The notes under the pieces are model-generated. The model was not told the origin of the DNA, did not search any database, and was given only the letters and a program-made list of their open reading frames with translations. Shown piece by piece: positions 25,885 through 33,211 of a stretch of DNA of 64,000 nucleotides (the first letter of the stretch is position 1; the number at the start of each line of letters is the position of its first letter). Source of the stretch: Parasphingopyxis marina. Lineage in GTDB: Bacteria > Pseudomonadota > Alphaproteobacteria > Sphingomonadales > Sphingomonadaceae. Position numbers and translations under genes: made by a program. The stretch spans positions 1 through 64,000 of the forward strand of contig NZ_JACJVJ010000001.1 of the NCBI RefSeq assembly GCF_014237875.1, given 5' to 3'.

Positions 25885-27527
25885 AGGCAGATTATATCAT
25901 CGTAGGCGCCGGTTCGGCCGGCTGCGTTCTCGCCAACCGGCTGAGCGCGGATCCCAAGAATCGCGTTTTGCTGGTCGAAGCCGGCGGCAAGGACAATCAC
26001 TGGCTGCTGCGCATGCCGCTGGGCTTCATGCGCGCCTACAAGACGCCGCATTTCCTTTGGCATTATGAGACCGAGCCCGAGCCGAGCCTGAACAATCGCC
26101 GGATAGCGATACCGCGCGGCCGCGTCCTCGGCGGCTCCTCCTCGATCAACGGCCTGTTCTTCATGCGCGGCCACAGCCTCGATTTCGATACCTGGCGGCA
26201 GATGGGTTGCGAGGGTTGGGGCCATGCCGACGTCCTCCCCTATTTCAAGAAGATGGAGCGGAGCTGGCGCGGTGCGGGACCCTATCATGGCGATAGCGGG
26301 CCCCTGCCCGTGGTGCCCGTCGATACTTCGCGCCTCCTTCATGAACCGCTGATGCAGACGGCCGAGGCCGCCGGCTTCGGCACGACCGAGGATCTCCACG
26401 GAGAGGTCGAAGAGGGCTTCGCCCGCGGCGAACTGACCATCGACGAGAAAGGCCGCCGCGCCAGCACGTCACGGGCCTATCTGACCCCGGCCCTTGCCCG
26501 CCCGAACCTGACCGTCGTCACCGGTGCGCTGACCCGGCGCGTCGTTATCGAGAACGGCCGCGCAACCGGCATCGAAGTGCATCGCGACGGCAAGACCGAG
26601 CAGTATCACGCCGAAAAGGAAGTGATCCTGTGTGGCGGCAGTTACAATTCTCCACAATTGCTGATGCTTTCGGGAATCGGCCCCGGCGATCATCTGCGCG
26701 AACATGGAATCGAACCCGTTGCCGACCGGCCGATGGTCGGCCGCAACCTGCAAGAACATCCGCGCGTGCCTGTGCATTTCGCCATGAGCAAGCCGGCGAG
26801 CTTCCTCAACGAATTGCGGTTTGACAAGGTCGCGCTTTCGGTGATCCGCTGGGCGCTGACCGGCAGGGGGGCGTTCGCGACCCAAGTGAACAGCGCCAAT
26901 CCGATCCTGAAATCGCAGCCCGACCTCGCCCAGCCCGATCTGCAGATCTGGGCGAACCCGATCCGCATGGACGCGAAAATCTGGTTTCCGGGTTTCGGCG
27001 AACGGCAGGAACACCGGATGACAGCGGACGTGATCCTGCTCCACCCGCGCAGCGCGGGCTGGGTACGCCTGCGCTCCGCCGATCCCGGAGATTCCCCGGC
27101 GGTGACGCTGAACATCTTTTCCGAGCCCGAGGATTTTGAAACCGCGAGGCGCGGAATTGAGATCGTCCGCCGCATCTATTCGACACCACCCCAGTCCGAG
27201 TTTACAGGCCGCGAAATCGTGCCCGGCGCGGAACTCGACGATCCGTCCGCGCTGGACACCTATATCCGCGAAAACGCGATGGTGACCCAGCACCCGGTTG
27301 GCACCTGCGCGATGGGCGCTTCGCCGGACACGGTATGCGACCCGCAATTACGCGTCCGCGGCGTAGCGGGCTTGCGCGTCGTCGACGCGTCGGTGATGCC
27401 GACCGTGCCTGGCGCCAACACCAACGGCCCGACGATCATGATCGCCGAAAAGGCCGCCGACCTGATATTGGGGCGCCCCTCGCTCCCCGCCGAAGACCCA
27501 CGCACATTGAAAGAGGCTGCAGCATGA
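25881..27527 (+). CDS. GMC-family FAD-dependent alcohol dehydrogenase, 548 aa
   Basis: A GMC oxidoreductase with YIIVGAGSAGCVLANRL at the FAD site, PRGRVLGGSSSINGLFFMRG (signature 1), GSYNSPQLLMLSGIGPG (signature 2), and the C-terminal QHPVGTCAMG His and GANTNGPTIM Asn. It has the same length as, and is similar along its whole length to, the GMC at 12682, so the two are paralogues, one in each arm of the island. It should oxidise an alcohol group to an aldehyde or ketone. It overlaps its neighbours on both sides by 4 bases. Confidence 0.94.
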   Translation: MKADYIIVGAGSAGCVLANRLSADPKNRVLLVEAGGKDNHWLLRMPLGFMRAYKTPHFLWHYETEPEPSLNNRRIAIPRGRVLGGSSSINGLFFMRGHSLDFDTWRQMGCEGWGHADVLPYFKKMERSWRGAGPYHGDSGPLPVVPVDTSRLLHEPLMQTAEAAGFGTTEDLHGEVEEGFARGELTIDEKGRRASTSRAYLTPALARPNLTVVTGALTRRVVIENGRATGIEVHRDGKTEQYHAEKEVILCGGSYNSPQLLMLSGIGPGDHLREHGIEPVADRPMVGRNLQEHPRVPVHFAMSKPASFLNELRFDKVALSVIRWALTGRGAFATQVNSANPILKSQPDLAQPDLQIWANPIRMDAKIWFPGFGERQEHRMTADVILLHPRSAGWVRLRSADPGDSPAVTLNIFSEPEDFETARRGIEIVRRIYSTPPQSEFTGREIVPGAELDDPSALDTYIRENAMVTQHPVGTCAMGASPDTVCDPQLRVRGVAGLRVVDASVMPTVPGANTNGPTIMIAEKAADLILGRPSLPAEDPRTLKEAAA

Positions 27528-27907
27528 CCAAGGAAGACTGGCTGGAAAATTATATCGGCGCGTTCAACCGCAGCGATTTCGATGCCTTCACCAGCTATTA
27601 TGACGAGGATGTCGAGTTCGATCTCGGCGGAAAGCATTTCATTAAGGGCCGCCAGGGCATTCGCGACTTCTACACCGGCGTCTTCGCGAAGGTGGAGGAA
27701 ACGCTCGAAGTGACGCAGGTCGTGCTCGACGACAAAGGTCTTGCCTGCATTATAGAGACCGAGTTCAAGGCCCTCGAAGACTGGCCAGATTTCATCGCCG
27801 GCCCGATGAAGAAGGGCGAGAGCATCTTCATCGAGAGCTTCATTTTCTACACGATCGGCGAGAACGGCAAGTTCACGAAGATCCGCACAACCCGCTCGAA
27901 AGGCTAG
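27524..27907 (+). CDS. SnoaL-like (NTF2-fold) protein, 127 aa
   Basis: A short NTF2-fold protein: FNRSDFDAFTSYYDEDVEFDL, IKGRQGIRDFYTGVF and LEDWPDFIAGPMKKGES. It is close to the protein at 17245 (same order of motifs and the same EDWPDFIAGP block), so the two belong to one subfamily. The ATG overlaps the GMC stop as ATGA. It sits between the GMC dehydrogenase and the second ALDH. Function unknown; a small-substrate cyclase/isomerase or binding role is likely from the fold. Confidence 0.85.
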   Translation: MTKEDWLENYIGAFNRSDFDAFTSYYDEDVEFDLGGKHFIKGRQGIRDFYTGVFAKVEETLEVTQVVLDDKGLACIIETEFKALEDWPDFIAGPMKKGESIFIESFIFYTIGENGKFTKIRTTRSKG

Positions 27908-27911
27908 AGCC

Positions 27912-29405
27912 ATGAATGCACCCTTTTCCTCTGATGCGCTTGGCGCGCTGCGCAACGATCTTGGCGCCGGAGCGCGCAAGCTCTTCATCGCCAACGAGTT
28001 CGTCGACGCCGTTTCCGGAGAAACCTTCGACGTCGTCGATCCGGCAACCGGCGAGATTTTTGCAAGCGCCGCTTCGGGCGGCGCTGCGGATATCGACGAG
28101 GCGGTAAAGGCCGCCCGCGCCGCTTTTCCCGGCTGGGCCGCGACCCCGCCTGCCGCGCGCGCAGACATTTTGCTGAAGCTCGCCGATCTCATCGTCGCCA
28201 ATGGCGAACGGATCGCGCTAACCGAATCACTCGACAATGGCATGCCGTTCATGATGGCGAAGTTCGGCGGCGTGATGGGTGCCGCCGGCGTCCTCAAATA
28301 TAACGCCGGCTGGGCGACCAAAATCGCGGGAGAAACGCTCACCCCATCCTCGCCCGGCGAATGGCACGCCTTCACCCTGCGCGAGCCGGTTGGCGTGGTC
28401 GGATCGATCGTGCCGTGGAATTTCCCCTTCATCATGGCGGTGGCCAAGATCGCGCCCGCACTCGCGGCGGGCTGCACGGTGGTGCTGAAACCCGCCGAAC
28501 AAACGCCGCTCAGCGCCGTGATTCTCGGCGAATTGCTGCAGGAAGCGGGGCTGCCCGAAGGCGTCGTCAACATCGTTACAGGTTTCGGCGAGACGGCGGG
28601 CGCCGCACTCGCGGCCCATCCCGATGTCGACAAAGTCGCGTTTACCGGCTCGACCTCGGTCGGCAAGGCGATCGTCCATGCCTCGACCGGAAACCTCAAG
28701 CGCCTTTCGCTCGAACTCGGCGGCAAATCGCCCACCGTGATCTTCGAGGATGCCGATCTCGACAAGGCGATCCCGGCCGCCGCGATGGGCATATTCGGCA
28801 ATGCCGGTCAGGTCTGCGCCGCCGGATCGCGCCTCTTCGTCCATGAGAAAATCGCCGATCAGGTGATCGACGGCATCGTCGAGCGTGCCAAATCCCTGCA
28901 GGTCGGCGCCGGCCTTGCGCCGGGCACCGAGATGGGCCCGCTGGTCAGCCAGGAGCAGCTCGAGCGCGTCATGGGCTATATCGAAAGCGGCGCGGGTGAA
29001 GGCGCGGAAATCACCGTCGGCGGCGAGCGGATCGACGGCTCGGGCTATTTCGTCCAGCCGACCGTGCTGACCGGCACGGCCTCGGGGATGAAAGTTGTCG
29101 ACGAAGAGATTTTCGGCCCCGTGCTCTGCGCGATGCGCTTCGGCGACGAGGAGATCGACGCCATCGCCGCACAGGCCAACGCGACCGACTATGGCCTGTC
29201 CTCGGCAATCTGGACGCGTGACATTTCCAACGCGCTCAAGCTTGCCAAGCGATTGAAGGCGGGTTCGGTGCGGATCAACGGCGGCTCCGGCGTCGATCCG
29301 GCGATGCCGCTCGGCGGCTACAAGCAATCGGGCTGGGGACGTGAAAACGGCAGCGCTGGCATCTTGGCCTATACCGAGCTCAAGGCCGTGACGGTTGCGC
29401 TCTAG
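27912..29405 (+). CDS. NAD(P)-dependent aldehyde dehydrogenase, 497 aa
   Basis: A canonical ALDH with SIVPWNFPFIM (N170), VLKPAEQTPL, FTGSTSVGKAI, LELGGKSPTV (E268) and GNAGQVCAAGSR (C302), ending with the usual PLGGYKQSGWGRE block. Length 497 fits betaine/aryl-aldehyde type enzymes. It should oxidise an aldehyde made by the GMC dehydrogenase or the dioxygenase. It begins 4 bases after the SnoaL stop. It is clearly distinct from the ALDH at 19066, so one operon provides two aldehyde-oxidising enzymes, as expected if cleavage gives two different aldehydes. Confidence 0.94.
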   Translation: MNAPFSSDALGALRNDLGAGARKLFIANEFVDAVSGETFDVVDPATGEIFASAASGGAADIDEAVKAARAAFPGWAATPPAARADILLKLADLIVANGERIALTESLDNGMPFMMAKFGGVMGAAGVLKYNAGWATKIAGETLTPSSPGEWHAFTLREPVGVVGSIVPWNFPFIMAVAKIAPALAAGCTVVLKPAEQTPLSAVILGELLQEAGLPEGVVNIVTGFGETAGAALAAHPDVDKVAFTGSTSVGKAIVHASTGNLKRLSLELGGKSPTVIFEDADLDKAIPAAAMGIFGNAGQVCAAGSRLFVHEKIADQVIDGIVERAKSLQVGAGLAPGTEMGPLVSQEQLERVMGYIESGAGEGAEITVGGERIDGSGYFVQPTVLTGTASGMKVVDEEIFGPVLCAMRFGDEEIDAIAAQANATDYGLSSAIWTRDISNALKLAKRLKAGSVRINGGSGVDPAMPLGGYKQSGWGRENGSAGILAYTELKAVTVAL

Positions 29406-29428
29406 GCGGCTGGAGAGAGAGAAAATCG

Positions 29429-30232
29429 ATGTTCGACTATAACGAATATATCCGCGTCTTCTGCACAGGCGACGACGAAGCGCTCGTCGATCGTTTCTTC
29501 AACGACAATCTCGTCTTCACCGGCGGAACGCGCATCCATCACGGCAAGCAAGGGCTGAAGGAGTTTCTCGACTGGGCGCATGACGGCGTCCGCGAGGTTC
29601 CGCGCGTCCAGCACTGGGCGCGCGACGGCGACATGTTGTTCGCCGATGTCGACATGGATTTCCATGCGACCAAAGAGCGACCGGACTTTCCGTTCGGCCA
29701 CCTCCATCCTGGCGATTCGGTGACCGTGAAGTTCCACGTCACCTACCGGCTGGAAGACGAGAAGATTTCTGCGCTGAACTCAATGACCTGGGCGCCGGAA
29801 TATGGCGTGACCAAGCTGCCCAAGCTTGGCGGCCATCCCAGCCAGGTCGCCGCTTACATGGCCTATGGTTCCGCCTTCTCGAACGCGGACCATGAACGCT
29901 ATTCGCAATTCTACACCGACGATGCCACGCTCCAGCTCAGCACCATGCCGCTGATAGAGGGCAAGCAGGGCATCATCGATTTCTACACGCCGATGTTCCA
30001 GCGGGTGCGCGAACATCTGACGATCCACAAGCTGCTGGCGGACGACGAGGCGATATTCGGCGACACGACCAGCCGGTTCACTGCGGTGGAGGATTCGCCC
30101 GAATTCGTCGTTGCGCCGCTCGCCAAGGGCGAATCCGTCGAGGTCCGCGTTTTCGTGCTGTACACCCTGCGCGAGGGCCTGATCTCGTCGATCAAGGTCG
30201 CGCGCGCCGGCGAACTGGAACGTCTTACTTAG
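29429..30232 (+). CDS. Fused tandem SnoaL-like protein, 267 aa
   Basis: Two NTF2-fold domains in one chain. Domain 1 (about residues 1-130) has DYNEYIRVFCTGDDEALVD, HHGKQGLKEFLDW and KERPDFPFGHLHPGD. Domain 2 (about 138-262) has AYGSAFSNADHERYSQFYTD, IEGKQGIIDFYTPMF and VEDSPEFVVAPLAKGES. Each domain matches the motif order of the single-domain proteins at 17245 and 27524. NTF2-fold proteins usually dimerise, so the fusion may be a built-in heterodimer. It is the last gene of the operon; its stop overlaps the end of the convergent SnoaL gene by 4 bases. Confidence 0.85.
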   Translation: MFDYNEYIRVFCTGDDEALVDRFFNDNLVFTGGTRIHHGKQGLKEFLDWAHDGVREVPRVQHWARDGDMLFADVDMDFHATKERPDFPFGHLHPGDSVTVKFHVTYRLEDEKISALNSMTWAPEYGVTKLPKLGGHPSQVAAYMAYGSAFSNADHERYSQFYTDDATLQLSTMPLIEGKQGIIDFYTPMFQRVREHLTIHKLLADDEAIFGDTTSRFTAVEDSPEFVVAPLAKGESVEVRVFVLYTLREGLISSIKVARAGELERLT

Positions 30233-30621
30233 GCGATCCGTGCGAAACCGGCCGAGCGGATACGCGTGAACTTGCCGTCTGCGATATCATAGAAAGCGAA
30301 ATTTATGCTCTGCCGTAACTCGCCCGCCTTGAGCGGTCCGGTAGGGAAATCGAGCCAGTCCTCATAGGGCCGAAGCGTGGTACGAACCTCGACGGCTACC
30401 CGGTCCGGCGAACCGACAAAGGTCAGCAGCTCCAGATTTTCTTCCAGCCGTTCCTTCACGCCGCGATAGAAATCGAGGATCGCGTTGCGCCCGGTCAGGG
30501 TCGCCGCCCGGCCATGAAAGGCGACGTCGTCTGCGTAATAGGCGCCGAAGCCGTCGAAATCGTCGCCGTTGAAGGCGGCAAGATAGGCTTCGAACCAGGC
30601 GCGCGAACCCGGCTGTTTCAT
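30229..30621 (-). CDS. SnoaL-like (NTF2-fold) protein, 130 aa
   Basis: A single NTF2-fold domain: FNGDDFDGFGAYYADDVAF, LTGRNAILDFYRGVKERLEENLEL (paralogue of IGRENILDFYRDV at 17245), YEDWLDFPTGPLKAGE and DGKFTRIRSAG. It is the last gene of the leftward operon MFS-O-methyltransferase-SnoaL, starting one base after the methyltransferase stop. Its end overlaps the end of the rightward operon by 4 bases, so both operons use the same short boundary. It lies in the subfamily with the proteins at 17245 and 27524; the exact reaction is unknown. Confidence 0.85.
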   Translation of the reverse strand: MKQPGSRAWFEAYLAAFNGDDFDGFGAYYADDVAFHGRAATLTGRNAILDFYRGVKERLEENLELLTFVGSPDRVAVEVRTTLRPYEDWLDFPTGPLKAGELRQSINFAFYDIADGKFTRIRSAGFARIA

Positions 30622-30622
30622 A

Positions 30623-31651
30623 TCAGGCTCTCTTCGCCTCGATGACCGAGAATTCGGTATCCGTCGGAAAAATACCGGTGAGTTCCAGCCCGGACTCGGC
30701 GAGCAACGTTCGATATTCCGATTCCGTGCGTTCCTTGCCGCCAACGCGCAGCATCACGAGATCGCCCTGGATCACGGACAAGGTGCCCGCCGCGGGTTCG
30801 ACGATGTCGGGCACGATCCGTTCGACCAGAAGAACGACGCCATTTTCGTCGATCGCTTCGCGACAATTGCGCAGGATGGTGCGCGAATGTTCGTCGCCCC
30901 AATCGTGGATGATATATTTGAGGAGCAGGCAATCCGCCTTGGCCGGCACGGCCTCGAAGAAGCTGCCCGGCAGGAACTCGATCGCATCCCCCTTACCCAA
31001 TTCGCTCCGATAGCGATTCCCGGGCTCGCCCAGCCCTTCGAGATCAAACACGCAACCTTTTAATTGCGGATGGGCATCGAGGATACCGATCAACAGCGCG
31101 CCATAGCCGCCGCCAACGTCCATCGCCGTCTCGAAACGGGAGAAATCATAGGCCCCTGCAACGACATGCCCGACCTTGAGCGTTGTCTCGGCCATGGCCC
31201 GGTTGAAGATATCCGACTGTACCGGATCGTTATTCTGCATCTCGGCAAAATGCTCCGGACCGGACTCGACCGAGGGCTCGCCCGTTTCGACGACATGGCC
31301 GAGTTCGGTAAACCCGTCCCAGAGCCGGCCCGACCAGTGTTGCGCCATGCCGCTCAACGAATCCGGATGGTCGCGCCGCAGAGTCTGGCCGATCGCGGTC
31401 AGCGCAAAGGTCCGCTCGTCGGTCTGCTGCAAGAGACCGAGCACGGCGAGCGCCCGCATCACACGGTGCAGGCCATCGGTCTGCACGCCGGCCACAGCCG
31501 CGATCTCGCTCGCGCTTTTCGGCCCTTCGGCAAGTTGGTCGAAGACGCCGAAACGGACCCCCTCACCGATTACTTTGGTCGACCAGCACGCACTGATCAT
31601 ATGCATCAATTCCTGCCTGTCCGGCGACAGGATCGCGGTTTCCTTGTTCAC
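30623..31651 (-). CDS. Aromatic O-methyltransferase (Methyltransf_2 type), 342 aa
   Basis: A class I O-methyltransferase with an N-terminal winged-helix dimerisation domain (about residues 15-100, EGVRFGVFDQLAEGPKSASE) and a SAM domain. Motif I is AMDVGGGYGALLIGIL, and the catalytic region YIIHDWGDEHSRTIL has the HDW triplet that supplies the base His in plant caffeate/acetylserotonin-type enzymes. It should methylate a hydroxyl on an aromatic or polyketide-like ring. GTG 31651 follows AGAGAGGA and shares one base with the stop of the upstream MFS gene. Its presence in a degradative island is unusual and may serve detoxification or signalling. Confidence 0.9.
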   Translation of the reverse strand: MNKETAILSPDRQELMHMISACWSTKVIGEGVRFGVFDQLAEGPKSASEIAAVAGVQTDGLHRVMRALAVLGLLQQTDERTFALTAIGQTLRRDHPDSLSGMAQHWSGRLWDGFTELGHVVETGEPSVESGPEHFAEMQNNDPVQSDIFNRAMAETTLKVGHVVAGAYDFSRFETAMDVGGGYGALLIGILDAHPQLKGCVFDLEGLGEPGNRYRSELGKGDAIEFLPGSFFEAVPAKADCLLLKYIIHDWGDEHSRTILRNCREAIDENGVVLLVERIVPDIVEPAAGTLSVIQGDLVMLRVGGKERTESEYRTLLAESGLELTGIFPTDTEFSVIEAKRA

Positions 31652-33015
31652 TATGCCGTTCCTCTCTGTGTAACCACCGACGCTATCACGGCCTGGCGTG
31701 CATAACTGTTCCGTCCGAGCATAAAGACTAGCACGGCAACGATCAGCGGGACGACGGCGATGCAGGTAAGCGTCAGCTGTAGCGAAAAATTCTGGGCGAT
31801 AGCGACGCCGCCGAAGATCGGCGAGATGACGCCGCCGATCCTTCCGGCGCCGCCCGACCAGCCCAGCGCGGTCGAGCGCATGCGCGGCGGATAGACTTGG
31901 GTGATAAGCGTGTTGAGACCGCCTTGCCCGCCGGTTTGCGCGAAGCTCCAGAAGAGCAGAATGCCGATAAAGATCGGCGCCTCGAACGATACCTGGCCCA
32001 TGGCGAAGAGCGCCACCGAGATGCCGATATAGTAAAACGGAATCAGCGTTGTCGCGCGGATGCGGTCCATAAGATAGCCGATCGTCAACGTACCGACCAC
32101 GCCGCCGCCATAGGCGATCAGCGCTATGATCGCGAAGCGCTGGATCGGGATGCCCGCCATTTCCTGGAAAAAACTCGGAAGCCAGGCGGCGAGCAATGCG
32201 ATATTGGCCATGCTCAGGAAGCATGCGGCCCACAGGATCGACGTCATCCATGTGCGGCCCTCTAGGAACACATCGAGCAGCTTGGCCTTCCGCGCAGTAC
32301 CGTCCGCCTCCCCAAGCACGAAAACCTCGTCGCCGGCCAGCACGACCGAGCGGTCCATACGCTGGATCGTCCGCGCGATGCCGGGATCTTTCGGATTCCG
32401 TTCGGTTCGGTATTTGAGCGATTCGGGAACGAAGAACAGCAATAGCGGAATGCACAGGATTGGTACGATTCCACCGATCCAGAAGCCGCTCTGCCAACCA
32501 TATATATCGATCAACCACGCAGCGACGGCGCCCGATGCGGCGCTGCCCGTCGAATAGCCGGCCAGCGCAATGGCGATGAAGGTCGAGCGACGGTGCCTCG
32601 GCGTCGCTTCCGAGATCATCGCCAGCGCCATCGGCAAGCCTGCCGACATGAAGACACCCGCTATGCCGCGCATGATCGACAGCTGGAAAAGCGTCTGAGC
32701 ATAAACGCTCGCCAGGGTGACGGCACCGAAGGTCGCGCAGGCGAATATCAGCATGGAGCGCCGACCGAAGCGGTCCGCCAGCGGCGCGACGACGAAAGCG
32801 CCAACGGCAAGGCCGATCTGCTGGCAAAGGAAGAGCAGGGTCATGGCTTCTACCGGCTCGCCGAAACCTTCGGCGATCGCCGGGGCAATCTTGCCGACCA
32901 TGAAAATATCGAAGCCGTCGATAAAGCAGACGAGCAGACAGACGAGCAGCACCGCCAGCTGTGGCCGGCCGATTTTCTGCCGATCGACAAAGGCCTCGAC
33001 GTCGAATTGCGCCAT
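31651..33015 (-). CDS. MFS transporter, aromatic acid/H+ symporter (AAHS) type, 454 aa
   Basis: A 12-helix carrier with the AAHS marker CFIDGFDIFMVGKIAPAI in helix 1 (compare the DG-D motif of PcaK/BenK), DRFGRRSMLI in loop 2-3, and PESLKYR at the end of helix 6. Related carriers import benzoate-type acids with protons. ATG 33015 has a GGAGAG-type site. It is the first gene of the operon with the O-methyltransferase and a SnoaL-like gene. The palindrome at 33094-33107 stands 78 bases before the start, the same distance as at the SnoaL-DUF3237 operon. Confidence 0.92.
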   Translation of the reverse strand: MAQFDVEAFVDRQKIGRPQLAVLLVCLLVCFIDGFDIFMVGKIAPAIAEGFGEPVEAMTLLFLCQQIGLAVGAFVVAPLADRFGRRSMLIFACATFGAVTLASVYAQTLFQLSIMRGIAGVFMSAGLPMALAMISEATPRHRRSTFIAIALAGYSTGSAASGAVAAWLIDIYGWQSGFWIGGIVPILCIPLLLFFVPESLKYRTERNPKDPGIARTIQRMDRSVVLAGDEVFVLGEADGTARKAKLLDVFLEGRTWMTSILWAACFLSMANIALLAAWLPSFFQEMAGIPIQRFAIIALIAYGGGVVGTLTIGYLMDRIRATTLIPFYYIGISVALFAMGQVSFEAPIFIGILLFWSFAQTGGQGGLNTLITQVYPPRMRSTALGWSGGAGRIGGVISPIFGGVAIAQNFSLQLTLTCIAVVPLIVAVLVFMLGRNSYARQAVIASVVTQRGTA

Positions 33016-33093
33016 TCGCTACTCTCCTCTGCGGGGCTCTCGATACGAAACTATGCCCGACGCCCGCTTGCGCCGCGAGTAAGCCATGTTTTT

Positions 33094-33107
33094 GTTGCGA
33101 GATCAAC
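33094..33107. promoter_or_regulatory. Candidate operator GTTGCGAGATCAAC
   Basis: It shares GTTG and ATCAAC with the perfect copy at 17725 (10 of 14 positions) and is nested in a separate perfect pair TTGTTG/CAACAA (33092-33109). It sits 78 bases upstream of the AAHS carrier, identical to the spacing at 17725. Confidence 0.5.
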
Positions 33108-33211
33108 AAATCGAATCCGCGGGACACAAGCCAAATCGCGGACAGCCCCGGGGCCGAGGAAGAATTTCTCCGTCAGGAAACCATCTTCGAATATGTTGCC
33201 GGAAGCGGCCG

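Noticed and set aside
30623-33127. A single very long leftward open frame of over 800 codons spanning the MFS and O-methyltransferase genes
   Set aside because: Only its last 342 codons encode a recognisable protein. The first part is an alternative frame of the AAHS carrier, whose own frame has clear membrane helices and a proper start.
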